A DNA stretch of 64,000 nt, taken from the NCBI RefSeq assembly GCF_018424685.1, contig NZ_QTKX01000001.1, positions 1 to 64,000 of the forward strand, read 5' to 3'. The position numbers and the translations under genes were made by a program. Source of the stretch: Mesobacillus boroniphilus. GTDB taxonomy: Bacteria; Bacillota; Bacilli; Bacillales; Cytobacillaceae. The notes under the pieces were generated by a model. That model made no database searches and was not told the origin of the DNA. It saw only the letters and a list, made by a program, of their open reading frames with translations. This document shows positions 16,722-25,084 of the stretch, in pieces; position 1 is the first letter of the stretch; each line of letters begins with the position of its first letter.

Positions 16722-17477
16722 ATGTGTTTGATTTTATTTGCCTACAAAGCGCATCCGAAGTATAAGTTGATTGTCGCTGCAAATAGGGATGAGGCATATG
16801 CCCGCGAAACTGCGCCAGCGAATTTTTGGGAAGAAGCACCAGAGCTGCTCGCCGGCCGTGATCTTGAAAAAATGGGAACCTGGATGGGGGTGACAACTTC
16901 AGGCAAGTTTGCCGCCCTGACCAATTATCGAGACCCAAGTGAACAGACCATTGAAAAAAGAACCCGCGGGGAGCTTGTAGCAGATTTTCTGAAAGGGACA
17001 GTCAATCCCCAGGCCTATTTAATGGAGATGGCCAATCGCAGTCAGGAATATCCTGGTTATAATCTTTTAGCAGGGAATTTGGAGGAGCTATATTATTTTT
17101 CCAACCGTGGAGGACCCATGCAAAAAATTGAGCCTGGCATCTATGGTGTCAGCAACCACCTGCTTAATACGGCCTGGCCAAAAGTAGAACGAGGGAAAGA
17201 GGGCCTTGCCAGCATCATTTCTGAAGACCATTCAGATTTGGTTGACCGATTATTTGCCCATTTGGAAAATGCCGATCCCGCTCCGGACCATCTGCTGCCA
17301 TCGACAGGAGTCTCTCTGGAGTGGGAACGTTTACTGTCACCGATGTTCATCAAAAGTGAGGGATACGGGACAAGAAGCTCGACCGTCATTTTAATGAATG
17401 ACAGAGAAATCTATTTCAATGAACGGGTTCATATAAAAGAGAAGCGTTCAAACCAGGAATTTTCAATTACTATGTAA
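16722..17477 (+). CDS. NRDE/TANGO2-family protein
   Basis: A 251-residue protein beginning MCLILFAY, with the NRDE motif (AANRDEAYARET) near residues 20-24 that defines the TANGO2/NRDE family. Cys2 and the NRDE loop recall an N-terminal nucleophile fold, but the activity is unsettled; eukaryotic TANGO2 has been tied to heme handling and lipid metabolism. The upstream binding site is poor, yet the conserved MC start at 16722 makes the choice firm. TTATAAT at 16683-16689 may be its -10 element. Confidence 0.88.
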   Translation: MCLILFAYKAHPKYKLIVAANRDEAYARETAPANFWEEAPELLAGRDLEKMGTWMGVTTSGKFAALTNYRDPSEQTIEKRTRGELVADFLKGTVNPQAYLMEMANRSQEYPGYNLLAGNLEELYYFSNRGGPMQKIEPGIYGVSNHLLNTAWPKVERGKEGLASIISEDHSDLVDRLFAHLENADPAPDHLLPSTGVSLEWERLLSPMFIKSEGYGTRSSTVILMNDREIYFNERVHIKEKRSNQEFSITM

Positions 17478-17479
17478 AG

Positions 17480-17517
17480 AAATACAGACAACCACAGAAG
17501 CGGTTGTCTGTATTTCA
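17480..17517 (+). terminator. Bidirectional terminator
   Basis: AAATACAGACAACC and GGTTGTCTGTATTT pair perfectly over 14 bp between two convergent genes. Confidence 0.88.
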
Positions 17518-17518
17518 A

Positions 17519-18484
17519 TTAAGCAAAGCTTTGAGCGGCTGCTTTAAATTCTGTTCTTAAATTTTCCATGATTGTTCGGACAGGGAGGATTTCTTTAATT
17601 TCACTTACCCTTGATCCAGCGAATACCAGGCCATTCTCTACATCGCCAGCAACGGAGGTAAGCAGAGAGTCTAGTGTACAAAATTGATAGGAGCAATTTT
17701 TCAGGCAATCACGACATTTTTTGATCCTTAGTTTATCTGAGGTGGTGATTAGCTTGGTAAAGTGATTGGCAATGGCCCGACCATGCAGACCCACTGTGGT
17801 TTTCACCAGCAATATGTCTTTTTCAGTGGCGGACACGTATTTCTCCTTGAAGCTTTGAGGAGCGTCACATTCATCGCTGGCCACAAACCTTGTGCCCATT
17901 TGAACGCCGGAAGCTCCAAGAGAAAAAGCTTTCGCGATATCAGCACCAGTCATGATTCCTCCGGCAGCGATTACCGGGATGGACACAGACTCAACAATAT
18001 CAGGAAGGATATCAAAAAGAGGCTTGTCAGTACCAAGATGACCTCCTGCCTCAAATCCTTCAACTACCACAGCAGCAGCTCCCAGGCGTTCCGAGATTTT
18101 AGCTAACTTGGCAGAGGAGACAATTGATATAACCGGGATACCAGCTTGCTTTCCCCATGAATACATATCTCTTGATATCCCTGCTCCTGATATGATGAAA
18201 TCAACTTTTTCATCTAGTGCGGCCTTCATTTTTTCAGCAAAATCATTCATCGCGAACAATACGTTTACACCAATGTACCCGGTACCCTGTGTAAGCTTCC
18301 TGGCTTTCCTGATATGTAGTCGCATTTCTTCAACCGTAATCCCCGTTCCGGAAATGATGCCAATTCCACCTGCGTTTGCAACCGCTGATGCCAATCCGCT
18401 GAGCGAGATTCCTACCCCCATTCCGCCTTGCATTATTGGGACTCTTGGAACCATATGGCCAATTTTAAGCTGTGGGAAATCCAT
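17519..18484 (-). CDS. Nitronate monooxygenase-like flavoenzyme with C-terminal Cys cluster
   Basis: A 321-residue TIM-barrel FMN oxidoreductase of the nitronate monooxygenase/FabK group. The N-terminal PIMQGGMGVGISLSGLASAVANAGG, the EGFEAGGHLG loop and the PVIAAGGIMTGADIAKAFSLGASGVQMGTRF phosphate-binding segment are clear. Unlike most NMOs it carries four closely spaced cysteines near residue 270 (CRDCLKNC and QFC), which could bind a metal or Fe-S cluster. The ATG follows AGAAAGGGG. No FAS genes are nearby, so oxidation of nitronates or an enoyl reductase role are both open. Confidence 0.85.
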   Translation of the reverse strand: MDFPQLKIGHMVPRVPIMQGGMGVGISLSGLASAVANAGGIGIISGTGITVEEMRLHIRKARKLTQGTGYIGVNVLFAMNDFAEKMKAALDEKVDFIISGAGISRDMYSWGKQAGIPVISIVSSAKLAKISERLGAAAVVVEGFEAGGHLGTDKPLFDILPDIVESVSIPVIAAGGIMTGADIAKAFSLGASGVQMGTRFVASDECDAPQSFKEKYVSATEKDILLVKTTVGLHGRAIANHFTKLITTSDKLRIKKCRDCLKNCSYQFCTLDSLLTSVAGDVENGLVFAGSRVSEIKEILPVRTIMENLRTEFKAAAQSFA

Positions 18485-18607
18485 GCTAAAAACCCCTTTC
18501 TAAATTTATTCCTTTGCAGTTTATCATGCATGGTTATAAAAAGATGTGATTTTTAGCACCTGATACTATATTTAGGTATAAATGTATGGTGTTAGTTTTT
18601 GTGCAGA

Positions 18608-18636
18608 AAAAGACGCAGAAAATAATTCTGCGCCTT
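18608..18636 (-). terminator. Intrinsic terminator after the yvgN-like gene
   Basis: On the minus strand AAGGCGCAGAA-loop-TTCTGCG.CTTTTT. Confidence 0.8.
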
Positions 18637-18646
18637 CCATTTCTTA

Positions 18647-19477
18647 TTAAAAATCGAAATTATCCGGATCCGGTCCTACACGCTCGTTCTTATTCAAACT
18701 GTTCAGGCGGTCCATATCGTCGGCAGAAAGCTCGAAATCGAAGATATTTGCATTTTCAATAATGCGATGTTCCTTGATCGATTTCGGAATCGTTACCACT
18801 TCGTTTTGTAAATCCCAGCGCAGGATCACTTGTGCAGGTGATTTCTTATGCTTTTCGGCGATTTCGGCGATTGTTGGTTCTGATAAAAGCTCACCCTGCT
18901 TCAATGGAGACCAGGCTTCCATTTGGATGCCCTCGGCTTTGCAGAATTCAAGCAGCTCAGTCTGCGCAAGATGCGGATGGTATTCAACCTGGTTGACCAT
19001 TGGCTTTATTTCAGCATCAGCCATCAAATCTTTAAGATGATGAACATGGAAGTTACTCACGCCAATTGCGCGGACTTGTCCATCCTTATAAAGCTTTTCG
19101 AGTGCCTTCCAGGTTTCTTTATATTTGCCTGCAACCGGCCAGTGAATCAGGTAAAGGTCCAGATAATTAAGGCCAAGCTTTTCCATGCTCGTCTCGAATG
19201 CCTGGAGTGTTGATTCATAACCTTGGTCAGAATTCCAGACCTTCGTCGTGATAAACAACTCTTCACGAGGAACACCAGCTTCCTTAATCGCCTGTCCTAC
19301 GCCTTCCTCATTCCTATAAACCGCTGCGGTGTCGATACTCTTGTAGCCATTTCTAAGCGCTGCTTTAACAGATTCTACAACTTCGGATCCTTCCTGGACC
19401 TTGAACACACCAAGGCCAAACCATGGCATCTTGACACCATTATGTAATGTTGTTGTATCTTGGAGATTTTGTGGCAT
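18647..19477 (-). CDS. yvgN: Aldo/keto reductase, YvgN-type (glyoxal/methylglyoxal reductase)
   Basis: A 276-residue NADPH-dependent AKR, the same length as B. subtilis YvgN and highly similar as I recall it. Visible are the catalytic tetrad context (D and Y in SIDTAAVYRNEEGVG, K in ITTKVWN, H in YLIHWPV), the GVSNF motif and the C-terminal cofactor segment IPKSIKEHRI. It detoxifies methylglyoxal and other aldehydes. Start at 19477 after GGAGG. A paralogue lies at 51960-52787. Confidence 0.92.
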   Translation of the reverse strand: MPQNLQDTTTLHNGVKMPWFGLGVFKVQEGSEVVESVKAALRNGYKSIDTAAVYRNEEGVGQAIKEAGVPREELFITTKVWNSDQGYESTLQAFETSMEKLGLNYLDLYLIHWPVAGKYKETWKALEKLYKDGQVRAIGVSNFHVHHLKDLMADAEIKPMVNQVEYHPHLAQTELLEFCKAEGIQMEAWSPLKQGELLSEPTIAEIAEKHKKSPAQVILRWDLQNEVVTIPKSIKEHRIIENANIFDFELSADDMDRLNSLNKNERVGPDPDNFDF

Positions 19478-19596
19478 ATCATCCGCCTCCTTATCAATTC
19501 AATTGCTATTTTATTTTCTCATATTTTTTGAATGCTAAAAAGTAATTGGACTTCCTTGGTGGAATAGCTTTTTAAAAGATAGCTCTGTTAGAATCT

Positions 19597-20012
19597 TGAC
19601 AGCTTTGGCCCATTGGCCTGAAAAGCTGTCAGAAAACCGGTGGAGTCATGACAGGTTTGGTCCATGCACCTGAAAAGCTGTCAAAATAACGAAGGAATCA
19701 TGACAGCTTTGGTCCATTCTCCAGAAAAGCTGTCTAAATAATGATGGAATCATGACAGCTTTGACTCATTATTTTGAAAAGCTGTCTAAATAATGATGTA
19801 ATCTTGACAGCTTTGACTCATTATTTTGAAAAGCTGTCTAAATAATGATGTAATCTTGACAGCTTTGGCTCATTCTCCAGAAAAGCTGTCAGAATAACGA
19901 AGGAATCATGACAGGTTTAGCTCATTCTCCAGAAAAGCTGTCAGAATAATGATGGAATCTTGACAGCTTTGGCCCATGGACCAGAAAAGCTGTCAGAATG
20001 ACAACTTCGCCC
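19597..20012 (+). repeat. Tandem array of eight 52-bp units, each with an inverted repeat
   Basis: Units begin at TGACAG at 19597, 19649, 19701, 19753, 19805, 19857, 19909 and 19961, exactly 52 bp apart. Each contains GACAGCTTT (GACAGGTTT in units 2 and 7) and, 15-16 bases later, AAAGCTGTC, so each can fold into a 9-bp hairpin. Units 4 and 5 are identical. The arms are nearly constant, the loop and the spacer drift. A degenerate ninth half-unit ending CCTGTC follows. The array fills most of the 729-bp gap between two divergent genes; no ORF lies in it. Confidence 0.9.
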
Positions 20013-20206
20013 CCTATAGCTCCAAACCTGTCTAAATGAGAAAGCGGTAAGCAGATATTCCAGCTCTGTCGGTAACACCAATCTGTTATAGGTAAAAAAT
20101 AAAAAGCTATCAGAAAAAGGTCTTTTATTTTCAAAAAGAGGGTAAATTCAAGGTATAAAGCCTTATTAAATCAATCTGTGATTACAAGTGAAAGGAGAAT
20201 GAACAT

Positions 20207-20434
20207 ATGATCATTAAAGTATTGGGTCCTGGTTGCGATAAGTGCCAAAGTCTTGAAAAGAGTATAAATGCTGCTGTAAAGGAAGCGGGTGTTGCAGCGA
20301 TCGTTGAAAAGGTGGAAGATCGAAATGAAATCGAAAAGTATAAAGTGAAGAGTACACCAGCTTTGGTGATTGATGAAAAAGTTGTTTCTGCAGGAAGGCA
20401 GTTGTCGGTACAGGAAGTGAAGAGTTTATTTTAA
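20207..20434 (+). CDS. Thioredoxin-like redox protein (Thioredoxin_3 family)
   Basis: A 75-residue minimal thioredoxin fold with the motif GPGCDKC at residues 7-13 (CxxC) and the cis-proline segment KSTPALVIDEKVV. Such proteins resemble the archaeal MTH895 and redox-active disulfide protein 2 types. The partner is unknown. GAAAGGAG lies upstream of the ATG. Confidence 0.88.
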   Translation: MIIKVLGPGCDKCQSLEKSINAAVKEAGVAAIVEKVEDRNEIEKYKVKSTPALVIDEKVVSAGRQLSVQEVKSLF

Positions 20435-20472
20435 AACAGATTAGGTCGACTCATCTTGTGGCCTGATCTGAA
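20433..20472 (-). terminator. Possible terminator of the minus-strand membrane protein gene
   Basis: On the minus strand CAGAT.AGG..CCT.ATCTG is followed by TTTTAAAATAAA. The stem overlaps the gene's 3' end. Confidence 0.4.
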
Positions 20473-20926
20473 TTCTTTCAAGAAAAGCTTTAGTTGCCCA
20501 TAATGAAATTAGTAATATTAGTTCAAAGCCGTTAGTAACTGCATCACTCTCCAATGGGATCGGCAGAGCGCTTCCTATACCCATCAAAATGACACCTATG
20601 GCCATCCATTTCCATTTCAGCTTTTTCCAGAGGATAACCCCTGCAAGCAGTAATGCAACGGTAACCCCGATAATCATAATTGGAGGACCGTGTGAACCTG
20701 CAGATTCATAGCTTAATACTCCATATTTCTCCGAGTGCTCAAGCTTAATTCCGAGGGTATTTTGTATAAGCTCTGCAATTGCCATGGCCAGAGTAAAGAT
20801 CACCGCTAAGTTAAGTCCTGTGCGTACATTCACCCAGCGGATTCCTGTCTCTCTGATAGCTGCCCAAGAAAATATTATCAACAATGGAGTAAAAAATGCG
20901 TGGAACCAGTAGCGCATTTCATTCAA
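20441..20926 (-). CDS. Membrane protein, C-terminal part of a frameshift-split gene
   Basis: A frame of about 160 residues with four or five membrane helices (FHAFFTPLLIIFSWAA, AVIFTLAMAIAELI, PIMIIGVTVALLLAGVILW and others). Possible starts are TTG at 20926 or ATG at 20917, the latter 9 bases after AAGGA. The reading frame stays open upstream and reads LLEGLN just before NEMRYWFHAFFTPLL. This joins smoothly to the end of the preceding 61-codon frame (IIGKGSF) if one base is slipped at TTTT. I therefore think both belong to one protein of about 220 residues. Function unknown. Confidence 0.6.
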   Translation of the reverse strand: MNEMRYWFHAFFTPLLIIFSWAAIRETGIRWVNVRTGLNLAVIFTLAMAIAELIQNTLGIKLEHSEKYGVLSYESAGSHGPPIMIIGVTVALLLAGVILWKKLKWKWMAIGVILMGIGSALPIPLESDAVTNGFELILLISLWATKAFLERIQIRPQDEST

Positions 20927-20931
20927 TCCTT

Positions 20932-21117
20932 CTAAAAGCTGCCTTTCCCAATTATGCTCCCCATCGAAAGCACGAGGTTGTCATACACTAAGCCGAATGT
21001 TACAAGCAAAAGAATATTCATCAAAGAAAAAAATCCATTTTTGATGGACAATTTTAATCCCCATAGGAATAAAAACAAGTAGGTGAGGGAATATAATGCA
21101 TAGATATATTGGTCCAT
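20932..21117 (-). CDS. Membrane protein, N-terminal part of a frameshift-split gene (61 aa)
   Basis: Starts at ATG 21117, 9 bases after GGAGGAAA. It encodes two membrane helices (YALYSLTYLFLFLWGLKL and NILLLVTFGLVYDNLVLSM) and stops at TAG in the sequence AGCTTTTAG. The -1 frame continues as LLEGLNEMRYW into the downstream open frame. Either a T was lost from a run, or a -1 slip is used, or the two pieces are separate subunits. Longer upstream in-frame starts exist but have no binding site. Confidence 0.55.
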   Translation of the reverse strand: MDQYIYALYSLTYLFLFLWGLKLSIKNGFFSLMNILLLVTFGLVYDNLVLSMGSIIGKGSF

Positions 21118-21320
21118 AAGACGCTTTCCTCCAGTCAGATTTGTTACCATTGTTCCCTTTATACGGAATGAGAAACATGTGTCTATGTTATTAACTTTTT
21201 CATTGTTTTTAACAAATAAATCGTATTCTTGAAAATTACTAATAGTCTTATAAGGCTTCTTCATATATCATGGGAAATGTAAGCATATTCATCGATATTT
21301 TTGACAGAACAGGAGAAATC

Positions 21321-22166
21321 ATGACTACATTAAATGAGATTGCATGGGTAACCGACAGTACATCTGGACTTTCAGAAGAATTCATAAAAAATAACCATAT
21401 ATACGTTGTGCCTTTAAGTATTATTTTTGGTGAGGAATCATATTTGGAAGGTGTAGATATCACTGCCGAGGATTTCTATCCAAAGTTGGCAGCATCAAAG
21501 GTCCTTCCTAAAACATCGCAGCCTGCTATCGGGGAGTTTGTGGAACTATACCAGAAGCTTAAGGAGCAGTATAAGCATGCGATCGCGATCCACGCTTCGA
21601 GCGCTTTGACAGGAACTTATCAATCCTCCGTGGCAGCTTCAGGCATGGTAGATTTCAAAGTCGATGTTATTGACTCTAAAATTGGTTCCTACCCGTTAGG
21701 GCGCATGGTTGAAAAAGGTGTTGAACTTCAAAAGGCAGGAAAGTCGTATTCTGAAATTGTTTCCTATTTAAGAACGCTGCCTGACAAGGCCAATTTATAT
21801 ATGGCACCAGGCAGCCTAGAGCAGCTGCATAAAGGTGGCCGTTTATCTACCACTCAGGTGATTATCGGCAGCTTGATTAAATTAAAGCTGATTGTCAGGT
21901 TCGATGATGGCAAGGTAGTCCTTTTTGATAAAATCAGGACGGAAAAAAAGGTCAAGGAACGCCTGTTTCAAATTTTAGAGGAAGCTTCAGGCAATATTAA
22001 GGAAGCTAGTGTCATTCATGGAAATGTTGGTCAATTGGCAGAGGAATGGCGCGAGGAATTGCAACAAAAGTATCCGGATATCACTTTTATTACGACTATT
22101 TTCAGTCCTGTTCCTGGTACTCATACAGGGCAGGGAACAATCGGACTTGCCTGGATTAATGAATAG
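21321..22166 (+). CDS. DegV-family fatty-acid-binding protein
   Basis: A 281-residue DegV/FakB fold protein. It has the N-terminal WVTDSTSGLSEEF, the ligand loop HASSALTGTYQSS near residue 90 and the C-terminal GPGTHTGQGTIGL-like motif. FakB proteins bind a fatty acid and present it to the kinase FakA. The ATG at 21321 is 7 bases after AGGAGA. A terminator follows, so it is monocistronic. Confidence 0.9.
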   Translation: MTTLNEIAWVTDSTSGLSEEFIKNNHIYVVPLSIIFGEESYLEGVDITAEDFYPKLAASKVLPKTSQPAIGEFVELYQKLKEQYKHAIAIHASSALTGTYQSSVAASGMVDFKVDVIDSKIGSYPLGRMVEKGVELQKAGKSYSEIVSYLRTLPDKANLYMAPGSLEQLHKGGRLSTTQVIIGSLIKLKLIVRFDDGKVVLFDKIRTEKKVKERLFQILEEASGNIKEASVIHGNVGQLAEEWREELQQKYPDITFITTIFSPVPGTHTGQGTIGLAWINE

Positions 22167-22186
22167 TCCGGAATAATAAAAATCAT

Positions 22187-22219
22187 GAAATCAGCCTGTT
22201 CAGGGCTGATTTCTTTTTA
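22187..22219 (+). terminator. Intrinsic terminator after the degV-like gene
   Basis: GAAATCAGCC-loop-GGCTGATTTC followed by TTTTT. Confidence 0.88.
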
Positions 22220-22275
22220 TTGTCCTCATTCCTGTGTACACTTTAAATAACTAAAATTGCAGGGGGGAAATCGAC

Positions 22276-23184
22276 ATGTTGAAGATCGGAGTCATTGGCT
22301 TAGGGGATATTGCGCAAAAAGCCTATTTGCCTGTATTTGCAGAAAAGAGTGATGTTGAGTTTCACCTATTTACGCGTGATATTGCCAAGTTAAAAAATCT
22401 TGCGGCTAAGTATAGGTTTTCCCATATCCATCTAAGTCTGGATGAGCTCATTGAAAGCGGTGTTAAGGGAGCTTTTGTACATAGTGCAACCGAATCACAT
22501 CATGAAATTGTAAAACAACTGCTGCTTGCTGGTATTCATGTGTATGTCGACAAGCCCATTGCCTATGAATATGAAAAAGCGAGAGAATTGAAAGAGCTAG
22601 CTGAGGAAAAAGGCTTGATATTAATGACCGGTTTTAACCGCAGATATGCTCCAGCATATAAACAGCTGACTGAGTTGAAAGAACCTAATATGGTCATCAT
22701 GCAGAAAAACAGGAAGGCATTGCCCGGAGAAATACGTCATTTCATTCTCGATGATTTCATCCATGTTGTCGATACGCTAAGATTTTTGTTTCCATACCAA
22801 ATCAAGCAAGTCAATGTGACCGGAAAGAAGAGTGGTGCGTTTTTGCATCATGTGGTAATCCAGCTGCAGGCAGAAGAGGGGACCGCAATCGGAATCATGA
22901 ACCGTGACAGCGGCGTTGTCGAGGAAAAGGTAGAAGTATTTCAATCAAATCAAAAAAGAACGGCAGTGAATGTTTCAGACCTGTTCGTACAGGAGAATCG
23001 GGCTGAAACGAGACATGGAGGAAGTGACTGGGAGCCAACTCTTCACAAGCGTGGGTTCGAGCAAATAATTTTTGATTTCATCCAGGCGGTCGGCAGCAAT
23101 ACATCACCTTTAATAACGGCGAATGATTCACTGAAAACGCATGAGATATGTGAAAAAATCGTCCTCAAATTAGAGGGAATTTAA
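22276..23184 (+). CDS. Gfo/Idh/MocA-family oxidoreductase
   Basis: A 302-residue NAD(P)-dependent dehydrogenase. The Rossmann motif IGVIGLGDIAQKAYLPV is at residues 4-20, and VDKPIAYEYEKARELKELAEEKGL has the conserved EKP-like Lys. The substrate, probably a sugar or cyclitol derivative, cannot be deduced. AGGGGGGAAA precedes the ATG. A very stable terminator separates it from convergent pbuG. Confidence 0.88.
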   Translation: MLKIGVIGLGDIAQKAYLPVFAEKSDVEFHLFTRDIAKLKNLAAKYRFSHIHLSLDELIESGVKGAFVHSATESHHEIVKQLLLAGIHVYVDKPIAYEYEKARELKELAEEKGLILMTGFNRRYAPAYKQLTELKEPNMVIMQKNRKALPGEIRHFILDDFIHVVDTLRFLFPYQIKQVNVTGKKSGAFLHHVVIQLQAEEGTAIGIMNRDSGVVEEKVEVFQSNQKRTAVNVSDLFVQENRAETRHGGSDWEPTLHKRGFEQIIFDFIQAVGSNTSPLITANDSLKTHEICEKIVLKLEGI

Positions 23185-23190
23185 GAAAAG

Positions 23191-23230
23191 ATAAGCCCCG
23201 TCCTCTACATAGAGGACGGGGCTTATTTTA
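23191..23230 (+). terminator. Bidirectional terminator, oxidoreductase / pbuG
   Basis: ATAAGCCCCGTCCTC and GAGGACGGGGCTTAT pair over 15 bp with flanking A/T runs on both sides. Confidence 0.93.
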
Positions 23231-24520
23231 TACATAAATAAAATAACCAACAAACAAGAAGCCAAGAACATACATAATGGGGTGAACTTCTCTGCGCTTG
23301 CCCATGCCAAGCATCATCAATGGATAAAGAATGAAGCCAAGGGCGATCCCTGTTGCGACACTGAAGGTGAGGGGCATCATGATGATTGTTACAAATGCCG
23401 GGATAATCACGGCAAGGTTGTTCCAGTTTATTTTACTGATTTCAGTGGCCATCAATGCACCAACAATAATGAGTGCTGGAGCGGTAACTTCCGGTGTGAC
23501 AACTGATAGGATCGGAGAGAAGAGCATTGCCACGCTGAAGCAAGCCGCGATGATCACCGAAGTGAATCCGGTACGCCCGCCGACCGCGATGCCAGCTGAT
23601 GATTCAACGAACGACGCTGTTGTGGAGGTGCCAAGTACAGCTCCAGCAACAGCCGACCCTGCGTCCGCAAGAAGTGCTCGCCCTGCATTCGGAATCTTAT
23701 TGTCCTTCATCAGGCCAGCCTGGCTGGCTACCGCAATCAATGCGCCAGCAGTATCAAAGAAAGCAACAAACAAGAACGTGAAAATAACAGCAAGAACATC
23801 TGGAGTGAAGATATCTCCCAGATGGTTGAAAACGACACCGAATGTAGGTGATATGTCTGGAACAGATCCGACGATTGCTGTTGGTTTTTCGATCAAGCCT
23901 GTGAAAATGCCAACGATTGTTGCAATCACCATTCCATAAAAAATGCCGCCGCTGATTCCGCGCACCATCATGATCACACTGACGATGAAGCCGAACAAGG
24001 CAAGCAGGACAGGTCCTGATGTCAGGTTGCCGATTGAGACAAAGGTCGCTTCGCTGCCAATGATGATTCCCGCATTCTTCAAGCCGATGAAAGCGACGAA
24101 GAAGCCAATCCCCGCAGCAATTGCATGCTTAAGATCCTGGGGGATGACATTGATGATTTTTTCGCGGATCTTCAAAAGACTTAGGATGACGAACAAGACA
24201 CCCGCGATGAACACACCAGTTAGCGCGACTTCCCATTTAACTCCCATGCCGATGCTGACGGTGAAAGTGAAAAATGAATTCAAGCCCATGCTTGGAGCGA
24301 TTCCAATCGGGAAGTTTGCCAGCAGGCCGATCAGCAGTGAGCCAATAATCGCGGAAAGAGCTGTAGCTGTAAAAACAGCTCCTTTATCCATGCCTGCCTG
24401 GCTAAGGATTAACGGATTGACGACAAGAATGTAAGCCATCGACAAGAACGTCGTGATTCCGGCGAGTGTTTCCTGTTTATAATTTGTATTTCGTTCTGCA
24501 AACTGAAAAAAGTTTTTCAT
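23228..24520 (-). CDS. pbuG: Hypoxanthine/guanine permease PbuG (NCS2)
   Basis: A 430-residue NCS2/AzgA-type permease with about 12-13 helices. Family motifs are GITTFLSMAYILVVNP near the start, IAPSMGLNSFFTF and the central FDTAGALIAVASQAG. It closely follows B. subtilis PbuG as I remember it, and imports hypoxanthine and guanine with protons. AGGAGG lies 9 bases before the ATG. A purine riboswitch with its terminator precedes the gene, so it should be shut off by guanine. Confidence 0.95.
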   Translation of the reverse strand: MKNFFQFAERNTNYKQETLAGITTFLSMAYILVVNPLILSQAGMDKGAVFTATALSAIIGSLLIGLLANFPIGIAPSMGLNSFFTFTVSIGMGVKWEVALTGVFIAGVLFVILSLLKIREKIINVIPQDLKHAIAAGIGFFVAFIGLKNAGIIIGSEATFVSIGNLTSGPVLLALFGFIVSVIMMVRGISGGIFYGMVIATIVGIFTGLIEKPTAIVGSVPDISPTFGVVFNHLGDIFTPDVLAVIFTFLFVAFFDTAGALIAVASQAGLMKDNKIPNAGRALLADAGSAVAGAVLGTSTTASFVESSAGIAVGGRTGFTSVIIAACFSVAMLFSPILSVVTPEVTAPALIIVGALMATEISKINWNNLAVIIPAFVTIIMMPLTFSVATGIALGFILYPLMMLGMGKRREVHPIMYVLGFLFVGYFIYV

Positions 24521-24556
24521 TTGTGCTGTCCTCCTGGTTGAGTTTGATAGTGATAA

Positions 24557-24706
24557 TAAAAAAACTCCGGCAGTTCATGCTGCCGGAGTACCACAAAGGA
24601 CAAATAAATGCCAAAAAGAATAGCAAATATCAAAGTCCCTTGTAGTCACGCCTTTTACGGTAGCATGGTAGAAACGTCCGAGCCATATTCTCGAACATAT
24701 ACAAGG
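24557..24706 (-). promoter_or_regulatory. Purine (guanine) riboswitch controlling pbuG
   Basis: On the minus strand the aptamer runs from 24706 to 24638. The P1 stem is CCTTGTA/TACAAGG, followed by the conserved AATATGG, GTTTCTACC and CCGTAAA segments, then GACTAC, whose C is the residue that selects guanine/hypoxanthine. The expression platform is the terminator CTCCGGCAG-loop-CTGCCGGAG with a T-run at 24557-24589. CCTTTGTGG between them can pair with the 3' P1 strand and would act as antiterminator. Confidence 0.93.
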
Positions 24707-24765
24707 AAAAGATTATAGATTTAAATAATACTAGAGATAGTATCAGCAATTTACATAGAGGTCAA

Positions 24766-25084
24766 TTGCAATTCTTAAAGTTTATCTATTTGTTTTTTTC
24801 TGATTATTGGGGGAGCTGGAATTTGGTTGGTATATTTGTTTGGAGATTCCAAGTCGCGGAATTATGGTGTGAAATCGCGGAATACACCTGCTTTTTTGCG
24901 GAATTCAGGATGGAAGGATGGTGGTTTTCCAGATCATCAAGCCAAAATAGCGATTTTTTTGATACTATTAAGAAAATGCATCCCAATGAAAGCAATAATA
25001 GGAAAAATTCGTTAGACAAGAGGAACAAAAGTCAGAAAATATATTAAATGTTGAAAAACAATGATATAGCGAGGAGACATTCAA
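24766..25084 (+). other. Gene-free stretch with a triple CGCGGAAT motif
   Basis: No plausible gene. CGCGGAAT occurs at 24855 and 24876 and TGCGGAAT at 24897, exactly 21 bp apart. Short CGCGGAAT repeats of this type are, from memory, scattered in intergenic regions of related bacilli; their role is unknown. Confidence 0.6.

Noticed and set aside
19597..20012. CRISPR array
   Set aside because: Units are 52 bp with drift across the whole unit and no unique spacers between invariant repeats; two adjacent units are identical and no cas gene is near.
23331..23939. A 202-codon open frame antisense to pbuG
   Set aside because: Low-complexity Ala/Pro/Thr/Ile composition typical of the strand opposite a transporter, no binding site, and the other strand is a well-recognised permease.
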